Source: an uncultured Pelagibacteraceae bacterium
GTDB taxonomy: Bacteria > Pseudomonadota > Alphaproteobacteria > Pelagibacterales > Pelagibacteraceae
DNA length: 64,000 nucleotides
Direction: 5' to 3'
NCBI GenBank assembly: GCA_902543245.1
Contig: CACBXQ010000002.1
Span: 1 to 64,000 of the forward strand
The first letter of the stretch is position 1. Each line of letters opens with the position of its first letter. The notes under the pieces were generated by a model. That model had not been told where the DNA came from and searched no databases. It saw only the letters and a program-made list of their open reading frames with translations. Below are positions 60,819 through 64,000 of the stretch, piece after piece. The position numbers and the translations under genes were made by a program.

Positions 60819-61537
60819 TATTGGTCTTATTAGCATCGGGACGGGGATCAAGATGTAAAAATCTTACAAAAAATTACCCAAAATGCTTAATAAAAGTAAA
60901 ACAAAATAAAACTATATTAGACTACTTAGAAAAAAGCTTTGAATTATTTAATAAAATTATAATTGTTACAGGTTACAAAAGTCATCTTTTAGAAAAAAGA
61001 TTTGCTAATATCAAAAAAATTAAATTGGTTAAAAATAAAAAATATAAAGATACTAATATGGTTTATTCTCTATTCGCGCCATCCAAAAGTATAAAAGAGG
61101 ACATTATAGTTAGTTACGCTGATATAGTTTATAAACCGAATCTAATCAAAAAATTAAAAAAAAATAAACAATCAACCATACCTTTAAATGAAAATTGGTT
61201 AAAAACATGGAAATTAAGAATGAGTAAAAAAAAAATAATTGATGACGCAGAAGAAGTTGAAATTAATAAAAAATATATTGTCAATATTGGAAGAAATATT
61301 TCTGGAAAATTACCAAGTGTCCAATATATGGGATTGTTAAAAATTATATTGAAAGATTACCACAGAATGAAAAAAGATTTTTATTCAATGAAAAACTATA
61401 AAATTGATATGACGAATTTCATCAATAAAATAATTAAAAAAAAAAAAATAAAATTTTCTTACTTTAAAACAAAATCTAAATGGTATGAATTCGATGATCC
61501 AAAGGATGTAAAAAATTTTAAAAAGCTTAATTTTTAG
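60815..61537 (+). CDS. LicC-type nucleotidyltransferase, probable CTP:phosphoglutamine cytidylyltransferase (Cj1416-like)
   Basis: 240 residues. The NTP-binding motif is LLASGRGSR (residues 5-13) with PKCLIKV at 22-28; KYKDTNMVYSLF is at 77-87, the metal Asp in SYADIVY at 100-106, and a C-terminal WYEFDDPKDV resembles the second metal site. The TNMVYS and SYADIVY stretches are, from memory, close to those of Cj1416, which makes CDP-L-glutamine from L-glutamine phosphate and CTP. A phosphocholine cytidylyltransferase is the alternative, but no choline kinase is nearby. Converges on the APS-kinase-like gene with an 11-nt overlap. Confidence 0.8.
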   Translation: MILVLLASGRGSRCKNLTKNYPKCLIKVKQNKTILDYLEKSFELFNKIIIVTGYKSHLLEKRFANIKKIKLVKNKKYKDTNMVYSLFAPSKSIKEDIIVSYADIVYKPNLIKKLKKNKQSTIPLNENWLKTWKLRMSKKKIIDDAEEVEINKKYIVNIGRNISGKLPSVQYMGLLKIILKDYHRMKKDFYSMKNYKIDMTNFINKIIKKKKIKFSYFKTKSKWYEFDDPKDVKNFKKLNF

Positions 61538-61982
61538 TGAGAAATATTTTATCGAGATTTTTTTTAAATTTACGATTATTTACTATAATTAATGTTTTAA
61601 GATTAGGTTGCTTCAAGTCTTTTCCAACTACATTTTTTTTATTATTTAATTTTATGTTAATTTTTGATTTTTGACGTTTAATTTTAATTAATTTTATCCC
61701 AAGTTTTCTAATTTTTATAAAAGTTAAATTATCTACATATACAGAACTAACAATTGGAAAATATCCTTGTTTGATAACTAGCTTTGCAATTCCCTGAAGT
61801 CTAAAAAGTTGTTTTTTTCGGTCATCTATAGAGTGACCTAAATCATGATCATTAATTTGTCTAATTCTGTCCCCATCAATTAAAAAAGAATTATCAATTT
61901 TTTTTTTTAAATATTTAGATCCAAAAGTCTTGCCTGAACCTGACAAACCATATAACCAAATACCTTTAATATATTTATTCAT
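61527..61982 (-). CDS. APS-kinase-like protein, probable cytidine diphosphoramidate kinase (Cj1415-like)
   Basis: 151 residues. P-loop GLSGSGKT at 12-19, the DGDRIRQ motif near 37, LGHSIDDRKKQLFRLQGIAKLVIKQG near 49 and a short C-terminal lid with VVGKDLKQP. The fold is that of adenylylsulfate kinase, but it lacks the long lid of CysC and there is no cysDN or other sulfate gene nearby. Cj1415 of C. jejuni is an APS-kinase relative that phosphorylates the 3'-OH of cytidine diphosphoramidate. It lies on the opposite strand, overlapping the FAD monooxygenase gene by 8 nt. Confidence 0.75.
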   Translation of the reverse strand: MNKYIKGIWLYGLSGSGKTFGSKYLKKKIDNSFLIDGDRIRQINDHDLGHSIDDRKKQLFRLQGIAKLVIKQGYFPIVSSVYVDNLTFIKIRKLGIKLIKIKRQKSKINIKLNNKKNVVGKDLKQPNLKTLIIVNNRKFKKNLDKIFLTKN

Positions 61983-63105
61983 TATAAATTTTTCCTATAT
62001 AATAATTTAAAAATAATTTGCTCTTTAATAATCTTTTAAACAAAAAATTTCTTAGAAAAATTAGCATTGGGTTAGATACTTGAAAAGCAAAAGAATTTAA
62101 TTTTGATCTCCAATTAACAGATAGAATTTTTTTTAGTCTTATTTGATACTTTTTTTTTGAATTATTATTAATACATTGAAATATATCATTTGCTGTTTCT
62201 ATACTCTGAGATGCTCCTTGAGCAAAAGAAGGTGGAAAAGTAAATAAAGCATCACCAGACATGTAAATATTTTTATATTTTGAAATGGGAATTTTATTAC
62301 TAATAAAAATAGGAAATACTTTGGTCTCTTCTAGATTTTCAAATTTTATATCTGAATAACTATTTAAAATTTTTTTAAAAAAGCTTAAAAAATTCTCTGA
62401 TTGGTAGATATTATGATTATTTAATTCAGATTTAGACAGTTTTTTTTTAAATATTGCTACAAAATTGAAATCATTCTTTTGATTAACTGGATAAACCACA
62501 TAATGAAATTTTGGCCCCATAAATATCGAAATATCATGATTAGTATTTTGTTTAAGATTTGCTCTTAAAGCTAAACAATTATTAAATTTGGGTAAAATTT
62601 CATTTTCTGCAACTAATGATCTTGAATTTGATAAAGCTCCATCTGTAACAATTAAATAATCGAAATTTTCAGATGAATTATCTGAAAAGTTCGCTTTGAT
62701 GATATTTGAATTTTCTACATTTTTAAGGGTAACATTATATTTAATCTTACTCTCGGGAATATTTTGAATTAAAAATTTTAATAAAGTTGATCTCTTAAGT
62801 GTTGTATATCGATTTTGATTATCATTGAATTGCTTTAGATCTATTTCTGAAATTTTCTCATTATTATTTAAATTAAAGAAGTTAATCTTTGTTGGAAATG
62901 ACAAATCTGATGCTGGGATATTTTTAAAGCCGATTTTATTCAAAAGTTTAATACTATTAACTGATAACTGAATTCCATAACCTACATCTACTCTAGGGTT
63001 TTTTAGTTTTTCATAAATTTTATATTCATAATCTTTATGATTATTTAAAATATTTGCAAAGTACAACCCAGAAATCCCTCCTCCAATTATTCCAATTTTT
63101 TTCAT
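61975..63105 (-). CDS. FAD-dependent monooxygenase (UbiH/salicylate-hydroxylase-like)
   Basis: 376 residues of the PHBH-type flavoprotein family: dinucleotide-binding GIIGGGISGLYFANIL at the N-terminus, YLIVTDGALS near residue 147, and the FAD-ribityl motif GDALFTFPPSFAQGASQSIETA near 284. The C-terminus ends with hydrophobic and basic residues, suggesting membrane contact. Substrate unknown. It sits between mutY (TAATG overlap) and the APS-kinase-like gene, so it may or may not belong to the surface-modification cluster. Confidence 0.75.
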   Translation of the reverse strand: MKKIGIIGGGISGLYFANILNNHKDYEYKIYEKLKNPRVDVGYGIQLSVNSIKLLNKIGFKNIPASDLSFPTKINFFNLNNNEKISEIDLKQFNDNQNRYTTLKRSTLLKFLIQNIPESKIKYNVTLKNVENSNIIKANFSDNSSENFDYLIVTDGALSNSRSLVAENEILPKFNNCLALRANLKQNTNHDISIFMGPKFHYVVYPVNQKNDFNFVAIFKKKLSKSELNNHNIYQSENFLSFFKKILNSYSDIKFENLEETKVFPIFISNKIPISKYKNIYMSGDALFTFPPSFAQGASQSIETANDIFQCINNNSKKKYQIRLKKILSVNWRSKLNSFAFQVSNPMLIFLRNFLFKRLLKSKLFLNYYIGKIYNE

Positions 63106-64000
63106 TAATCTCTTATTACTGAATTTAGTAATTTCTTTGTAAACGAAGGTAAAGTAAAATTTTTTAGATTATTAATACCAACGTACAATCCATTATGGTA
63201 TGGCACATGCTTTGACTTTTTCATAATAATTTTCATATGCATATTTGATATGTTAATACTTATTCTTTTTCCAACTTGATTTTCATATTTCGACTTTGTA
63301 ATTTCTGTCATCGGCAAAATTGGCATTCCTTTTAAAAAATTGAATTTATGATTTTTGATTAAATAATAATTTTTATATTTATTTTTTAATAACCTTATCT
63401 CAAAAAATTTTTGATTATATGCTTTATTGATTTTAGTTAAGTGAAAATCTTTTTTTTTAAATGAAATACAATTTTTTTTAATTGGGCACTCATTACATTT
63501 TGGATTAATTGGTTTACAAATCAATGCACCTATCTCCATAATTGCTTGAGCATAATCACTCGCCCTATTTGATTCACCAAAAAATGATTTATTTTTTTTC
63601 AAATTTTCTTTTGATATTTCTTGTTCTTTTTTTAAATATAAAGTTCTTTTCAAAATTCTTTCTACATTACCATCTAAAGGAATTATTTTTTTATTATAAG
63701 CAATGGCCATAATTGCTTTTGATGTATAATCACCAATTCCAGGTAGAGTTTTAAGATCATCCTCGTTATCAGGAAGCTTGCCTTTAAATTCTTTAAGTAT
63801 TTTTTTAGCTGTATTTTTTAAATTTCTAGCCCTAGAATAATAGCCCAAACCTTCCCAGCACTTCATTAACTTTTCATTTCTTATTTTTGATAAACTTTCT
63901 AAGTCTGGAATCTTTAAAATAAATTCATTAAAATATGGAATAACAGTTTTTACTTGTGTTTGCTGCAACATAAATTCACTCACCAAAGTAAAGTATTGTT
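63105..64000 (-). CDS. mutY: A/G-specific adenine glycosylase MutY (N-terminus cut by window edge)
   Basis: Removes A opposite 8-oxoG. The frame is open through position 64000 and reads QYFTLVSEFMLQQTQV at the edge, so roughly the first 20-30 residues lie outside; the TTG at 63986 is not a real start. Helix-hairpin-helix LPGIGDYTSKAIMAIA, the catalytic Asp in IPLDGNVERI and the Fe-S loop Cys-x6-Cys-x2-Cys-x5-Cys (CKPINPKCNECPIKKNC) are present. A C-terminal NUDIX-like 8-oxoG recognition domain follows but is short. Confidence 0.94.
   Translation of the reverse strand, partial: QYFTLVSEFMLQQTQVKTVIPYFNEFILKIPDLESLSKIRNEKLMKCWEGLGYYSRARNLKNTAKKILKEFKGKLPDNEDDLKTLPGIGDYTSKAIMAIAYNKKIIPLDGNVERILKRTLYLKKEQEISKENLKKNKSFFGESNRASDYAQAIMEIGALICKPINPKCNECPIKKNCISFKKKDFHLTKINKAYNQKFFEIRLLKNKYKNYYLIKNHKFNFLKGMPILPMTEITKSKYENQVGKRISINISNMHMKIIMKKSKHVPYHNGLYVGINNLKNFTLPSFTKKLLNSVIRD

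Noticed and set aside
61527-61982. Annotation as cysC, sulfate assimilation
   Set aside because: No cysD, cysN, cysH or cysI nearby, a shortened lid region, and a context matching CDP-amidate kinase.
63105-63986. Complete mutY starting at TTG 63986
   Set aside because: The frame remains open to 64000 and the upstream codons match the conserved MutY N-terminal motif, so the gene is truncated by the window.

Overview
The window looks like chromosomal DNA from a streamlined, very AT-rich marine alphaproteobacterium. SAR11 / Candidatus Pelagibacter is the best guess, inferred from base composition, Lys/Asn/Ile-rich proteins, gene-to-gene overlaps of 1-20 nt, intergenic gaps usually under 100 nt, alphaproteobacterial features (CcrM, Elm1-like protein, NDUFAF7-like methyltransferase, separate cytochrome b and c1 genes) and no visible insertion sequences, phage genes or CRISPR. 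No database search was possible, so this rests on pattern recognition.

Layout. 1-10.7 kb (minus strand): a division/cell-wall cluster read as mraZ-ftsZ-rsmH-ftsL-ftsI-murE/murF fusion-mraY-murD-ftsW (ftsW cut by the window edge), driven by a near-consensus promoter overlapped by three TGGG boxes with exact 10-nt phasing. 10.8-13.7 kb: RNase P RNA, a peptidoglycan amidase, mlaA-mlaC and two tRNAs. 13.7-17.8 kb: yqeY-dnaG-rpoD. 17.9-35 kb: carAB, a cupredoxin, small oxidoreductases, trxB, an aminotransferase, uvrB, a pteridine-reductase-like SDR with folB, uvrC, pgsA and ilvE. 35-37.4 kb: a MarR regulator and an OmpR/EnvZ-type pair whose kinase is split by a one-base frameshift in an A8 run. 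37.4-43.6 kb: ubiK, lgt, a MidA-like methyltransferase, pgeF, prs-rplY-pth-ychF. 43.6-53.2 kb: the cytochrome bc1 operon, trmL-hemF-greA, a CCA-adding/poly(A) polymerase-type gene directly behind tRNA-Gln, ispE, a TPR protein, a UDG-family protein and rnhB. 53.2-54.4 kb: ccrM, with three GANTC sites in its own 106-nt upstream region.

54.3-62 kb is the accessory, surface-polymer part. It holds a CDP-glycerol-glycerophosphotransferase-like protein, a membrane sulfatase-fold transferase-like protein and a small YIDPGTG membrane protein. Beside them are five genes that together match the biosynthetic set for O-methyl phosphoramidate (MeOPN), the rare P-N bonded capsule decoration of Campylobacter jejuni: a methyltransferase, a PEP-synthase-like L-glutamine kinase, a glutamine-amidotransferase-like CDP-amidate hydrolase, a LicC-type cytidylyltransferase and an APS-kinase-like CDP-amidate kinase. 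I regard this as the most exciting content of the window: a probable phosphoramidate surface-modification pathway in a free-living ocean bacterium. The window ends with a FAD monooxygenase and a truncated mutY.
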